A DNA stretch of 13,393 bases from JBFFXF01 sp041569895 (GTDB lineage: Bacteria; Planctomycetota; UBA8108; JACQVS01), in the NCBI GenBank assembly GCA_041569895.1, contig JBFFXF010000203.1:1-13393 (forward strand), read 5' to 3'. Numbering within the stretch: the stretch's first letter is position 1; each line of letters begins with the position of its first letter. Below the pieces are notes generated by a model. That model was not told the origin of the DNA and did not search any database. It saw nothing but the letters and a program-made list of their open reading frames with translations. Below are positions 6,271 through 13,393 of this stretch, one piece after another. Both the position numbers and the translations under genes were made by a program.

Positions 6271-6979
6271 CCGGCCGCCCGCCGGCGGCGTCCCTCTCGG
6301 GTGCCGGATCTCGGGTCGCGTCGTCATCGGAGTCTGCATCCGGTCTCTCGTCCGTCGGCGTGTCGCCGAGCCGGTGTCCGAGGAGAGCCTCCTCCGCGCG
6401 CGCCCGTTCGAGGAGATCCTCCAGCGCCTGTCGGTCGGTCACGGCGTCGCCGTCGCGCTCCACCACGTCCCGGAGCTCGCCCAGGAGCTTCCGGCTCCGG
6501 TTCATCTGGTCGGCGAAGGAGCCAACCGTGGAGTTGATGACCTCCTTGAGGTCCTGGAGCTCGTCACCCGAACGCAGCTCGCAGCGCCGGTCCCAGCGGT
6601 CGTCGACCAGCCCCTGGAGGTACTGCTTGAAGCGGAATATCGGGCCGCAGAACTTGAAGGAGAGGTACTTGCCGACGAGAAACGCGACCGGGATGGCCAC
6701 CGCGCAGGATGCGAGGGTCGCCGTGACGAGGAGCCTGGTCTCCTCGTGCCTGACCGCGTCGAGCAAGTCCGGCCGGCGTCCGAGCCAGATCAGCGCGAAG
6801 CTGAGCTGGAAGTGCACCAGGAGCGTCAGCTGGGCGACGACGACCGCGGCGAGCACGACCTTGCCCTGCAGGTCCGGGCGGATCCACCGTTTCCGCCTGC
6901 GCCCGCGGTGCCTGTCGTCTGTCTTCTCCGGCTTCGTCAAGGTTCTGCTCAGGTCTTGTCCACGGGTTCGCCCGTCCAT
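6248..6979 (-). CDS. Two-helix membrane protein with HAMP domain and no output domain
   Basis: 243 residues. A strongly basic start (RHRGRRRKRW) precedes a first membrane helix at about 39-64. A short loop follows, and then a second helix at about 85-105. Residues about 106-155 are HAMP-like: KFCGPIFRFKQYLQGL, then DDRWDRRCELRSGDELQDLKEVINS. A short coiled coil comes next, and a very acidic tail from about 203. HAMP domains pass a signal from membrane helices to a kinase, cyclase or methyl-accepting domain, and none is present. The protein may act on a separate partner, or anchor or regulate an envelope machine. The ATG at 6979 is the only good start before helix one, though no strong ribosome site precedes it. 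It is the first gene of a pair with the DUF3352-like gene, and its terminal codons overlap that gene's start. Confidence 0.75.
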   Translation of the reverse strand: MDGRTRGQDLSRTLTKPEKTDDRHRGRRRKRWIRPDLQGKVVLAAVVVAQLTLLVHFQLSFALIWLGRRPDLLDAVRHEETRLLVTATLASCAVAIPVAFLVGKYLSFKFCGPIFRFKQYLQGLVDDRWDRRCELRSGDELQDLKEVINSTVGSFADQMNRSRKLLGELRDVVERDGDAVTDRQALEDLLERARAEEALLGHRLGDTPTDERPDADSDDDATRDPAPERDAAGGRPDELELQS

Positions 6980-7138
6980 CGGGATGTCGGCTGCGCCGGC
7001 GCCCGAGGTGAACCCCGCGTGGCGATTTCCGCCGCGCCGACTTACGGGAACACCTCCCGCTCCCCCGCGGTCGCCTCGGCAGCAGCGCCGGCGCGCTCGG
7101 CGGCCCGGCGGGACGTCGCAATTGTCCTCCGCGTGCCG

Positions 7139-7144
7139 TACAAT
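7139..7144 (+). promoter_or_regulatory. Candidate -10 box for the CotH gene
   Basis: TACAAT followed by CGG is the same -10 box found for the DM13 gene (161-166). At a 17-nt spacing the -35 position reads TCGCAA, a poor match. The nearby TTGTCC is only 11 nt away. If real, transcription starts near 7151 with a leader of about 100 nt. Confidence 0.35.
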
Positions 7145-7215
7145 CGGCCGCTGGAAGCGCGGGTTGGAGCCGCGTTCCGGTCACGGATCGGGACGCCGGA
7201 TGTCATTCCTTATTC

Positions 7216-7229
7216 GAGGAGAACTCCTC
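7216..7229 (+). other. Leader hairpin holding a GAGGAG in the CotH mRNA
   Basis: GAGGAGAACTCCTC folds as a perfect stem of GAGGA with TCCTC around GAAC, which hides a Shine-Dalgarno-like GAGGAG. No start codon follows it at a suitable distance. The site used by the gene is a separate G-rich stretch just downstream (7236-7244). Confidence 0.45.
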
Positions 7230-7235
7230 TACATC

Positions 7236-7244
7236 GAGGGGGGG
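7236..7244 (+). promoter_or_regulatory. Ribosome binding site of the CotH gene
   Basis: GAGGGGGGG ends 9 nt before the ATG at 7254. It supports that start over the in-frame ATG at 7200, which has no comparable site. Confidence 0.6.
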
Positions 7245-7253
7245 CTTTTTGCA

Positions 7254-10200
7254 ATGTGTGGACCTGCAGCTTTCGCAGGGGGCGGTCGGAGACCATTCGC
7301 TGTTTGCATTCTCGTGGGCGTCTTGGCGCCCCTCGCGTCGCTCGTGGGACAGGGCGTCGTCATCAACGAGATCCACTTCCGCCCGGTCGGCGGCCGCGAC
7401 TTCGAGTTCGTCGAGCTGCTCAACGCCTCGCCCGGTCGTGTCGACGTCTCCGGATGGCGCTTTCAGCGCGGCATCGACCTGACGATTCCGGACAACACGT
7501 CGATCGCCGCCGGCGACTACCTGGTCGCGGCGAGGAACCTCGCCGCCTTCAGCACGCAGTTTCCCGGCGTCCCGGCGAATCGCGTCATCGGCGGCTACGA
7601 GGGGTCACTCGACAACGACGGCGAGACGCTGCGCATCGTCGACGCGGACGGGGTGATCCGCGATCAGGTGCGCTACGGCGCGCCCTTCCCGTGGCCCGCG
7701 GCGGCGAACGGCAACGGCGCGTCGCTCGAGCGGCTCTGCGCGACGTCGTCCGGCGACTCCGCCCAGAACTGGAGCGCCGACGCGGCTCGCGGGCCGTCAC
7801 CCGGCGCGCGCAACGGCGTGGTGCAGTGTCCGCCCCCGGCCTACGTGGCCCCGGCGGTGGTCATCAACGAGATCCACTACCACCCGTCCGAGGGCGATGC
7901 GCTCCAGTACGTCGAGCTCTACAACACACGGACGACGGCGGTCGACGTGTCCGGCTGGAGCTTCACGGACGGCCTGGACTTCGTCATGCCGGCCGGCACG
8001 ACGATTCCCGGCGGCGGCCTGCTGGTGGTCGCCGCGGACGCCGCCCGGGTGCGCGCCCGGTACGGCATCACCAACGTCGTCGGCAACTTCCTCGGGACGC
8101 TGGCCGACGGCGGCGAGCGAATCGAGCTCTCGGACGCCATGCTGCTGCCCGTCGACGTCGTCAAGTACTCCGACGCGGGCAGCTGGCCGGAGACCGCGGA
8201 CGGCCTCGGGTTCAGCATCGAGAAGGTCGATCCCGCCGCCGACGGCATCGACCCGGCGAGCTGGCGGAGCGCCATCGGCGGCGGACGATCCGCGGGCTTC
8301 CGCGAGGTGACGGTCACCGGGACGGCGACGTCGTCGGAGCTGCAGGTCTACCTCGAGGCGGACGGCGAGCTGCTCGTCGACGATGTCAGCCTCACCCCCG
8401 AGGGCGACCCCGCGGCGGAGGTCATTCCCGGCGGCGACTTCGCGCTCGGCGCCGGGGACTGGACCGCGCTCGGCAATCACGGCAACTCGCGGTGGCAGCC
8501 CGACGGCGGCGTCGACGACAGCGCGTGCCTGCGCGTCATCGCCAGCGACCCGGGGGACGGCGCGGCGAGCGCCATCGTCCATGTGACGTCCCCGGCGCTG
8601 GTCATGGGCGCTCGCTACCGCCTGCGGCTGTCGTTGAAGCCGCTGTGGGGCTCCGTCACCACGATCGTCCGGCTCGCCGGCTCGACGGCGCAGACCGGCG
8701 TCTTCGAGCGCGTCGACTTCACCGACGTCTTCCTCTCGCCCGGCAAGCCGAACACCGTGCGGAACTCGCCCGTGCCGCCGTTCGTCATCCGGATCACCAA
8801 CTCGATCGACCAGCCGACGTCGACGGACCGCGTCACGGTGACCTGCTTCGTGAAGGCGTCCGCGGAGGTGACCGACGTCGAGCTGAACTACCGCGCCGGA
8901 GACACCGCGGGGTTCGTCCTCATGCAGGACGACGGGCTCAGCGGCGACGGGCTCCCCGGCGACGGCGTGTACGGAGCGCGGATGCCGACCTTCCCGAGCG
9001 CGACGATCGTGCGGTACACGATCACCGCCTTCGACGCCGAGGGAGGCGTCGCGACCTTCCCCGACGGCAACGAGCCGACCGGCAGCTTCGCGTTCTACGT
9101 CGACGACAACCGCCCGCAGACGACGGTGCCGATCTACTATTTCCTCGGCGCCGACCTCAACGCGCTGGACTGCGACGACTACATCACCGCGCAGTTCGTG
9201 CGCAAAGACGACGTCTTCCTGAACATCGGGGTCCGCAATCGCGGCGACTGCTCGCTCCCGAAGCGCAGCATTCGGGTGCGTTTCAACCGCACGCGCGAGT
9301 TCCGCGGCCACCGCAAGATCAACCTCAACAGCCTGTGGTCCGACAAGTCGCTCGTGCGGGAGAAGCTCAGCTGGGACATCCTCGACGATCTGCGCGAGCC
9401 GCGGAGCGAGGCGTTCCACGTGCGGGTGCACCGAGACGGCGACTACCACGGGCTCTTCCTCTTCCTCGAGAACCCCGACCGCGATTACCTGCGCTCGAAC
9501 GACCTGGACGCGAGCGGCAACCTCTACAACTCCGCGAGCGGCACGGAGGAGCCGCTGGCGTCACCCGCGGCGTATCGCGAGGCCTACAGGAAGACGACCA
9601 ACGACGACGGCGACTTCACCGATCTGATCGACTTCATCACGCAGCTCGGCTCGCAGTCGGCCGCGCAGCTCCTGACGTGGCTGCACGCCAACGTCGACGT
9701 CGAGGCCGAGCTGGACTACCAGGCCTCGGTGGTGGCGATCGCCGGCCCGGACCACCTCGCCAAGAACCACTACCTGCACCACGACCCGGTGACGGGGCTC
9801 TGGCGCCGGCTTCTCTGGGATGTCGACCTGACGCACGGGCGCTTCAACGATCCGGCGAACGGCGGGGCCTTCAACGACATCGTCGCTCCCGGGATGGTCG
9901 ACCTCTTCTACGGCGAGGGCGTGAACGGGCTGACGACGCGCTTCTTCGGCGCCAGCTCCGGCGGCGGGGCGCGGTACTTCGACCGGGTGCTCGCGGGGAG
10001 GGTCTGGTCGCACCTGCGCGAGAAGACCGGCGGGCCGTCGTTCCGCCGGCGTGTCGAGGACCTGCGCGAGCTGCTGCGGCTCGAGGCCGCCGACGACCGC
10101 GCACGGTGGGGTCGTTTCCCGGGCAGACCCGATCCCGACCACCCCGCGGACTTCGACTCGAACCTCGATCAGCTCCTCGGCGCCGGCGCCTTCGCCGAAG

Positions 10201-11573
10201 ACGGCTACCTCGGCCGTCGCATCGCGTTCCTGCGCGCCGAGCTCGCCCGCGTCGGTCTCGACAGCTTCCCGTGGGTGCGCATCACCGAGATCATGTACAA
10301 CCCGTTTGGCGTGCCCGAGCTCGAGTTCGTCGAGCTCCACAACACCGAGACCCGATCGGTCGACGTCTCCGGCTGGCACCTCCAGCCAGTCGGCTTCACG
10401 TTTCCTGCTGGCACGACACTCGCCGGCGGCGAGACCGTGGTCGTCAGCCGCGATCCGGCCGTGTTGCGGCAGACGCACACGAGCATGGCGGCCCGGCTCT
10501 TCGGGCCGTACACCGGTCGACTGCGAAACGGCGGTGACACCGTCCGTCTGCTCGACGGCACGCCGGGCAGCGGCGTGACGTTCCCGGCGCGACACCCGCT
10601 GACGATCGACGTCGTGGTCTACGAGGACGGAGGCGACTGGCCCTCGTCGCCCGACGGAACGGGGCCCAGTCTCGAGCTTCGCAACGTCGGCATCGATAAC
10701 GACCTCCCGGGGAGCTGGCGCGCCTCGGTCGCGGGCGGCTCGCCGGGGCGGCTCGAGTCGGAGAACCTGCCGCCGTTCATCGATCTCGTGGTCGCGCCGC
10801 GCGAGGGCGTGGCCCCGCTCGAGGTGCAGCTCGACGCCAGCGGATCGATCGACCCCGATGGCGACGCCCTGACCGCGAGCTGGGACCTCGGCGACGGGAC
10901 GCAGAGGAACGGCACGCGCCTGACGCACGTCTATCGCGATTCCGGCGTCTTCGAGGGCTTGGTGACGCTCGACGACGGCAAGTCGACGCCGGTCTCGCGC
11001 GGTTTCCGCATCACGGTGCTGGCGAACACCCCGCCGATCCTGGCGCTCTCCGTCGCGCCGACCGAGGGCGACGCGCCGCTCGACGTGACGCTCGACGCAT
11101 CGGGCTCGAGCGATCCCGACGGCGACTCGTTCACCGTCGAGTGGGTGCTCGGCGACGGCGCCACCGCGAGCGGCCCGGTCGTCTCGCACCGCTACCTCGC
11201 GCCCGGTGTCTACACGGGTAGCGTGACTCTCGACGACGGCGCCTCACCGCCCGTGGTGCGGGAGTTCACGATCGTCGTGCGAGACGGGGGCGGCGACACG
11301 GTGTTCCTGCGCGGCGACGTGAACAACGACGGGCGCGTCGACCTGTCGGACTCGATCTGGGCGCTGGAATGGCAGTTCCGGGGAGGCCCCGCGCCGCCCT
11401 GCCTCGCGGCCGGGGACGCCAACGGCGATGGCGGCACCGACATCAGCGACGCCATCTTTATCCTTCTCTTCCTCTTCCAGGGAGGACGACCGGTGCCGCC
11501 ACCGTATCCGGAGTGCGGCCTCGCTCCCGCCGGCACGGACCTGCCGTGCCCGGTGACGCGGTGCGGGGGATGA
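7254..11573 (+). CDS. Secreted CotH-kinase protein with lamin-tail, PKD and dockerin domains
   Basis: 1439 residues with a signal peptide (RRPFAVCILVGVLAPLASL). Lamin-tail domains lie at about 34-184 (VVINEIHF, FVELLN), 202-345 (VVINEIHY, YVELYN) and 1007-1165 (RITEIMYN, FVELHN). Residues about 350-500 resemble a carbohydrate-binding jelly roll. The CotH domain spans about 629-1000 and keeps VREKLSWDIL, DGDYHGLFLFLEN, DHLAKNHYLHHDP and LLWDVDLTHG. CotH proteins are protein kinase-like enzymes known from spore coats, and the WDVDL acidic residues fit the active site. Two PKD domains follow (about 1173-1256 and 1259-1343, each with a SGSxDPDGD core). A C-terminal dockerin (about 1350-1420) has loops DVNNDGRVDLSD and DANGDGGTDISD and a Cys-containing tail. 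The protein is probably exported to the cell surface; kinase activity is inferred. The start at 7254 has a good ribosome site, but the ATG at 7200 remains possible. Confidence 0.88.
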   Translation: MCGPAAFAGGGRRPFAVCILVGVLAPLASLVGQGVVINEIHFRPVGGRDFEFVELLNASPGRVDVSGWRFQRGIDLTIPDNTSIAAGDYLVAARNLAAFSTQFPGVPANRVIGGYEGSLDNDGETLRIVDADGVIRDQVRYGAPFPWPAAANGNGASLERLCATSSGDSAQNWSADAARGPSPGARNGVVQCPPPAYVAPAVVINEIHYHPSEGDALQYVELYNTRTTAVDVSGWSFTDGLDFVMPAGTTIPGGGLLVVAADAARVRARYGITNVVGNFLGTLADGGERIELSDAMLLPVDVVKYSDAGSWPETADGLGFSIEKVDPAADGIDPASWRSAIGGGRSAGFREVTVTGTATSSELQVYLEADGELLVDDVSLTPEGDPAAEVIPGGDFALGAGDWTALGNHGNSRWQPDGGVDDSACLRVIASDPGDGAASAIVHVTSPALVMGARYRLRLSLKPLWGSVTTIVRLAGSTAQTGVFERVDFTDVFLSPGKPNTVRNSPVPPFVIRITNSIDQPTSTDRVTVTCFVKASAEVTDVELNYRAGDTAGFVLMQDDGLSGDGLPGDGVYGARMPTFPSATIVRYTITAFDAEGGVATFPDGNEPTGSFAFYVDDNRPQTTVPIYYFLGADLNALDCDDYITAQFVRKDDVFLNIGVRNRGDCSLPKRSIRVRFNRTREFRGHRKINLNSLWSDKSLVREKLSWDILDDLREPRSEAFHVRVHRDGDYHGLFLFLENPDRDYLRSNDLDASGNLYNSASGTEEPLASPAAYREAYRKTTNDDGDFTDLIDFITQLGSQSAAQLLTWLHANVDVEAELDYQASVVAIAGPDHLAKNHYLHHDPVTGLWRRLLWDVDLTHGRFNDPANGGAFNDIVAPGMVDLFYGEGVNGLTTRFFGASSGGGARYFDRVLAGRVWSHLREKTGGPSFRRRVEDLRELLRLEAADDRARWGRFPGRPDPDHPADFDSNLDQLLGAGAFAEDGYLGRRIAFLRAELARVGLDSFPWVRITEIMYNPFGVPELEFVELHNTETRSVDVSGWHLQPVGFTFPAGTTLAGGETVVVSRDPAVLRQTHTSMAARLFGPYTGRLRNGGDTVRLLDGTPGSGVTFPARHPLTIDVVVYEDGGDWPSSPDGTGPSLELRNVGIDNDLPGSWRASVAGGSPGRLESENLPPFIDLVVAPREGVAPLEVQLDASGSIDPDGDALTASWDLGDGTQRNGTRLTHVYRDSGVFEGLVTLDDGKSTPVSRGFRITVLANTPPILALSVAPTEGDAPLDVTLDASGSSDPDGDSFTVEWVLGDGATASGPVVSHRYLAPGVYTGSVTLDDGASPPVVREFTIVVRDGGGDTVFLRGDVNNDGRVDLSDSIWALEWQFRGGPAPPCLAAGDANGDGGTDISDAIFILLFLFQGGRPVPPPYPECGLAPAGTDLPCPVTRCGG

Positions 11574-11575
11574 AG

Positions 11576-11591
11576 CGCGCGGGCTCGCGCG
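11576..11591 (+). terminator. GC hairpin directly after the CotH gene
   Basis: CGCGCG (11576-11581) pairs with CGCGCG (11586-11591) around GGCT, starting 2 nt after the stop codon. There is no T-run, so intrinsic termination is uncertain; it may also stabilise the mRNA end. Confidence 0.35.
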
Positions 11592-11604
11592 ACGCGGTGC
11601 GTCA

Positions 11605-11640
11605 GGGCGGGCACGGGAACGGGGACGGCACCGAAACGGG
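11605..11640 (+). repeat. Short degenerate GGGNNC array between convergent genes
   Basis: GGGC, GGGCAC, GGGAAC and GGGGAC follow in series and then decay into GGCACC and GAAACGGG. The first four G tracts fit a canonical G-quadruplex pattern with 1- and 3-nt loops. It lies in the 123-nt gap between the CotH gene and the convergent nucleotidyltransferase gene, which otherwise holds only the GC hairpin. Unlike the other arrays it does not precede a gene on its own strand. Confidence 0.7.
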
Positions 11641-11696
11641 CCGGCCGGTCGGAATGACGTCCGCGGTCCGAGGCGCGAAACCCGAATCGGCAGCGC

Positions 11697-12920
11697 TCAG
11701 TCGGCGTCCGTGGGCTCTTCCTGGTGGATGCGGACGAGGCAGCGGTCGCTGTCCGCGGCGACGAGGCGCACACGGAGGCGATGGCCACCCTTCGGAACGT
11801 CGAGCGAGATGCGGCGCTTCTTGCATACCGGCGACTCGGGGTGCTTCCACGTGCCGGAGGGCACGCCCATCTCGTTGAACCAGCCGACGCGCTTGCCGTC
11901 GAGCGCGACGCCGAGGACATACGGCGCCGACTCCTCGACGCCGGCGGGCAGGAGGAGGCGCGAGTCGATGCGTATGCGGCTCGGCCCGACGACGTGGATC
12001 TCCACGGTGTCATCGTCGCCGCCCAGGAGCGACCAGCGCTTGGTGTGGTCGCCGGCGGTGATGGTCACTCGCTGGAGCGCGTCGATGTCGACCGCGTCCC
12101 AGGCCGACTCCAGCGGCGGCGTCGACAGGCGGAAGACCAGCCACGCGCAGAGGACAACGAGCGCCGCCGTGGCGCCCCAGCGGGCCAGTCGGCGGGTCAG
12201 GCGGTCGCGCTGGTCCTTGACGATCGCCGGCCAGACGACCTTGCGCGCGCGGTCGAGATCGTAGGAGAAATCGATCTCGGCCCACGGCAGACCCGCGATA
12301 TCGACGCCGCGGAGGTCACGCTCGCGCGCCAGCTCGCAGACCGCGGCGCCGAGCCAGTTCGTCTCGGCGCCCTTCTCGACGAGTCGCTCGGCGATCTCGA
12401 AGAGCCGTTTCACGGCGTCGAACGAGAGCGACAGGATGCCGACGTTCTCGCCGCTGATCTCCTCCGGCGGCAAGTCCTTCGCCATGTCGACGAGACGGCC
12501 CCGCTCGAGCTTCACCTTCATGTGCTCGCGGCCGTGTCCGGAGCTCGAGTCGTACGCGAACGCATCCCCGTGGTGCCGCAGCAGGCGGTCGAGGACGCGC
12601 GGGTGAAAGAGCACGTCGCCGTTGAGGACGAGCACCGATCCCTTCACCCAGTCGCGCGCCAGCCAGAACGAGTAGAGGCTGTTCGTGGTGCTCCAGCGCG
12701 GATTGATGATGTACTCCGACCGGATGCCGACGACCTCCCTGATCTCGTCCGCGCTGTACCCGAGGACCATGCCGACCGGTCCGACGCCGGCGTCCGCGAG
12801 CGCCTCGAGCTGATGCTCGACGATCGGCCGGCGGCCGACGTCCAGGAGACACTTCGGCACCTCGGCGCCACGTTCCCCCAGACGGCTCCCGCGCCCCGCG
12901 GCCAGTATCAACGCTTGCAT
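11697..12920 (-). CDS. LicC-like nucleotidyltransferase fused to a membrane helix and extra domain
   Basis: 407 residues. Residues 1-235 form a nucleotidyltransferase of the sugar-1-phosphate/phosphocholine cytidylyltransferase type. Visible are the nucleotide-binding loop LAAGRGSRLG (6-15), PKCLL with Lys23, a metal-binding LNGD (99-102) and EIDFSYDL (215-222). NPRWSTTNSLYSFWLARD is typical of LicC-like enzymes. Such enzymes make NDP- or CDP-activated precursors for surface polymers; the substrate cannot be told here. Residues about 248-265 form a membrane helix (ATAALVVLCAWLVF), and 266-407 a predicted beta-rich domain I do not recognise, ending in KGGHRLRVRLVAADSDRCLV. If the enzyme half is cytoplasmic, the last domain is periplasmic. 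Fusion to a membrane helix is unusual for this family. A strong ribosome site and a promoter support the start at 12920. Confidence 0.85.
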   Translation of the reverse strand: MQALILAAGRGSRLGERGAEVPKCLLDVGRRPIVEHQLEALADAGVGPVGMVLGYSADEIREVVGIRSEYIINPRWSTTNSLYSFWLARDWVKGSVLVLNGDVLFHPRVLDRLLRHHGDAFAYDSSSGHGREHMKVKLERGRLVDMAKDLPPEEISGENVGILSLSFDAVKRLFEIAERLVEKGAETNWLGAAVCELARERDLRGVDIAGLPWAEIDFSYDLDRARKVVWPAIVKDQRDRLTRRLARWGATAALVVLCAWLVFRLSTPPLESAWDAVDIDALQRVTITAGDHTKRWSLLGGDDDTVEIHVVGPSRIRIDSRLLLPAGVEESAPYVLGVALDGKRVGWFNEMGVPSGTWKHPESPVCKKRRISLDVPKGGHRLRVRLVAADSDRCLVRIHQEEPTDAD

Positions 12921-12927
12921 CGGTCAG

Positions 12928-12933
12928 CTCCTC
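12928..12933 (-). promoter_or_regulatory. Ribosome binding site of the nucleotidyltransferase gene
   Basis: GAGGAG on the minus strand, 7 nt before the ATG at 12920. This is a strong Shine-Dalgarno match. Confidence 0.75.
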
Positions 12934-13035
12934 GCCCGGACCACGACGGGACCGGCGAGCGTGGTGGAGGTTGTGGTTGAACGAGTTATTCCAGGAAGGA
13001 AAGGCCCGCAGCGGCGAGCGTTTTCCAGGGGTCAT

Positions 13036-13064
13036 ATTTTACCGGTGCGTGAAGGTTCTGTGAA
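13036..13064 (-). promoter_or_regulatory. Sigma70-like promoter of the nucleotidyltransferase gene
   Basis: On the minus strand TTCACA (13064-13059) and TAAAAT (13041-13036) are 17 nt apart. Each differs from the consensus TTGACA and TATAAT at one position. Transcription would start near 13029, leaving a leader of roughly 110 nt that contains the ribosome site. It stands out as AT-rich in a GC-rich context. Confidence 0.75.
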
Positions 13065-13193
13065 GCGAGGTTCTCGGACGCGGGAGGGGACGGCGGAGAG
13101 TGGGGTGGGGATTGGGGATCGGGGCAGAGACGGACGGCGCTCCTCCCCCTCGTGCCTCGATCACCCGACTCCGAGTCCGTCGTTGCAAAAACG

Positions 13194-13375
13194 TACCCGT
13201 ACCCGTACCCGTTCCCGCCGTCCTCGAGGGCTCTGGTTGCGGAGTCCGATGACCGACTCCGATACCGATGGCCGACTCCGACTCCGACTCCGATACCGAT
13301 TCCGATTCCGAGACCCGATTCCGAGACAGAGGTCCGAGATCAGAGTCAGAGGTCAGAGGTCGGAGGTCGGACGTG
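13194..13375 (-). repeat. Composite low-complexity element at the right edge, inverted relative to 1831-1962
   Basis: Read on the minus strand, CTCTGA-rich units (13375-13336) include CTCTGATCTC (13345-13336). CTCTGTCTCGG (13331-13321) comes next, then an array of about ten TCGG-containing hexamers (13320 to about 13245). After a short spacer come TCGAGGACG (13227-13219) and GGGAAC followed by three GGGTAC units (13216-13194). The G end fits the canonical G-quadruplex pattern and points to the promoter of the nucleotidyltransferase gene. An in-frame reading across it gives only dipeptide repeats, so no gene is called. The 12921-13393 stretch contains nothing else besides the promoter and ribosome site. 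Confidence 0.8.
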
Positions 13376-13393
13376 AGAGGCCGGGTCCCTCTC

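Larger units (their letters stand above)
6980..7253. other. Divergent intergenic region upstream of the CotH gene
   Basis: This gap separates the minus-strand HAMP gene from the plus-strand CotH gene. It contains a 10-bp palindrome GCGCCGGCGC (7085-7094), a TACAAT box (7139-7144), a small hairpin (7216-7229) and a ribosome site (7236-7244). No further gene or repeat array is visible. A promoter for the HAMP gene is expected here but no convincing minus-strand pair of boxes was found. Confidence 0.5.

Noticed and set aside
6271..6339. Longer start for the DUF3352-like protein
   Set aside because: It would overlap the HAMP gene by 92 nt and put a Pro/Arg-rich stretch before the signal peptide.
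5324..7253. Long plus-strand open frames across the minus-strand genes
   Set aside because: They are antisense to two credible minus-strand genes and arise from high GC content; the real plus-strand gene starts at 7254.
13152..13376. Open frame with Tyr-Pro, Thr-Pro and Ile-Pro dipeptide repeats
   Set aside because: The dipeptides are only the translation of hexamer arrays, and there is no ribosome site.
1..13393. CRISPR array
   Set aside because: The repeats are 6-9 nt tandem units without spacers of even length, and no cas gene is present.
1..13393. Cohesin partner for the dockerin domains
   Set aside because: No protein in the window shows a cohesin-like region; the dockerins may bind calcium or a partner encoded elsewhere.

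Overview
The window is GC-rich and gene-dense. It looks like part of a Planctomycetota-type genome, probably from an uncultured lineage. Three things suggest this: calcium-loop dockerin-type repeats followed by a G-D-T-D-L-C-like tail in two secreted proteins, a large CotH/lamin-tail/PKD surface protein, and a DUF3352-like secreted protein of a kind I associate with that phylum. The assignment is inference; no rRNA or tRNA gene or other marker is present.

Layout from left to right: (1) a low-complexity left edge, then a well-formed promoter and a secreted dockerin plus DM13 protein (225-929). (2) A membrane-anchored protein (1033-1818) that appears to be a chimera of an N-terminal planctomycete-type region and only the C-terminal half of a DUF1080 domain. 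(3) A composite simple-sequence element (1831-1962), then a three-gene minor-pilin operon: PilW/GspJ-like (2120-2641), PilV/GspI-like (2648-3208) and PilX-like (3240-4583). (4) A minus-strand pair: a HAMP membrane protein without an output domain (6248-6979) and, overlapping its end by 23 nt, a DUF3352-like secreted protein (4597-6270) that converges on the pilin operon. (5) A 1439-residue secreted CotH-kinase protein with three lamin-tail domains, two PKD domains and a C-terminal dockerin (7254-11573). (6) A minus-strand nucleotidyltransferase joined to a membrane segment and an extra C-terminal domain (11697-12920), driven by a strong sigma70-like promoter. (7) A right edge made mostly of simple-sequence arrays.

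Most genes concern the cell envelope: pilin-like fibre components, secreted calcium-binding and redox-type proteins, a surface kinase-like protein, and a nucleotidyltransferase that probably activates an envelope building block. No cohesin domain is visible here to receive the dockerins.

The most unusual signal is non-coding. Hexamer arrays with the unit GGGNNC occur five times, only between genes, and four of them meet the canonical G-quadruplex pattern. In four of the five the G-rich strand is the coding strand of the gene that follows. Two of them, far apart and inverted, keep the same order of exact 9-11 nt words before the G array. This points to a recurring composite element upstream of genes rather than random low complexity.
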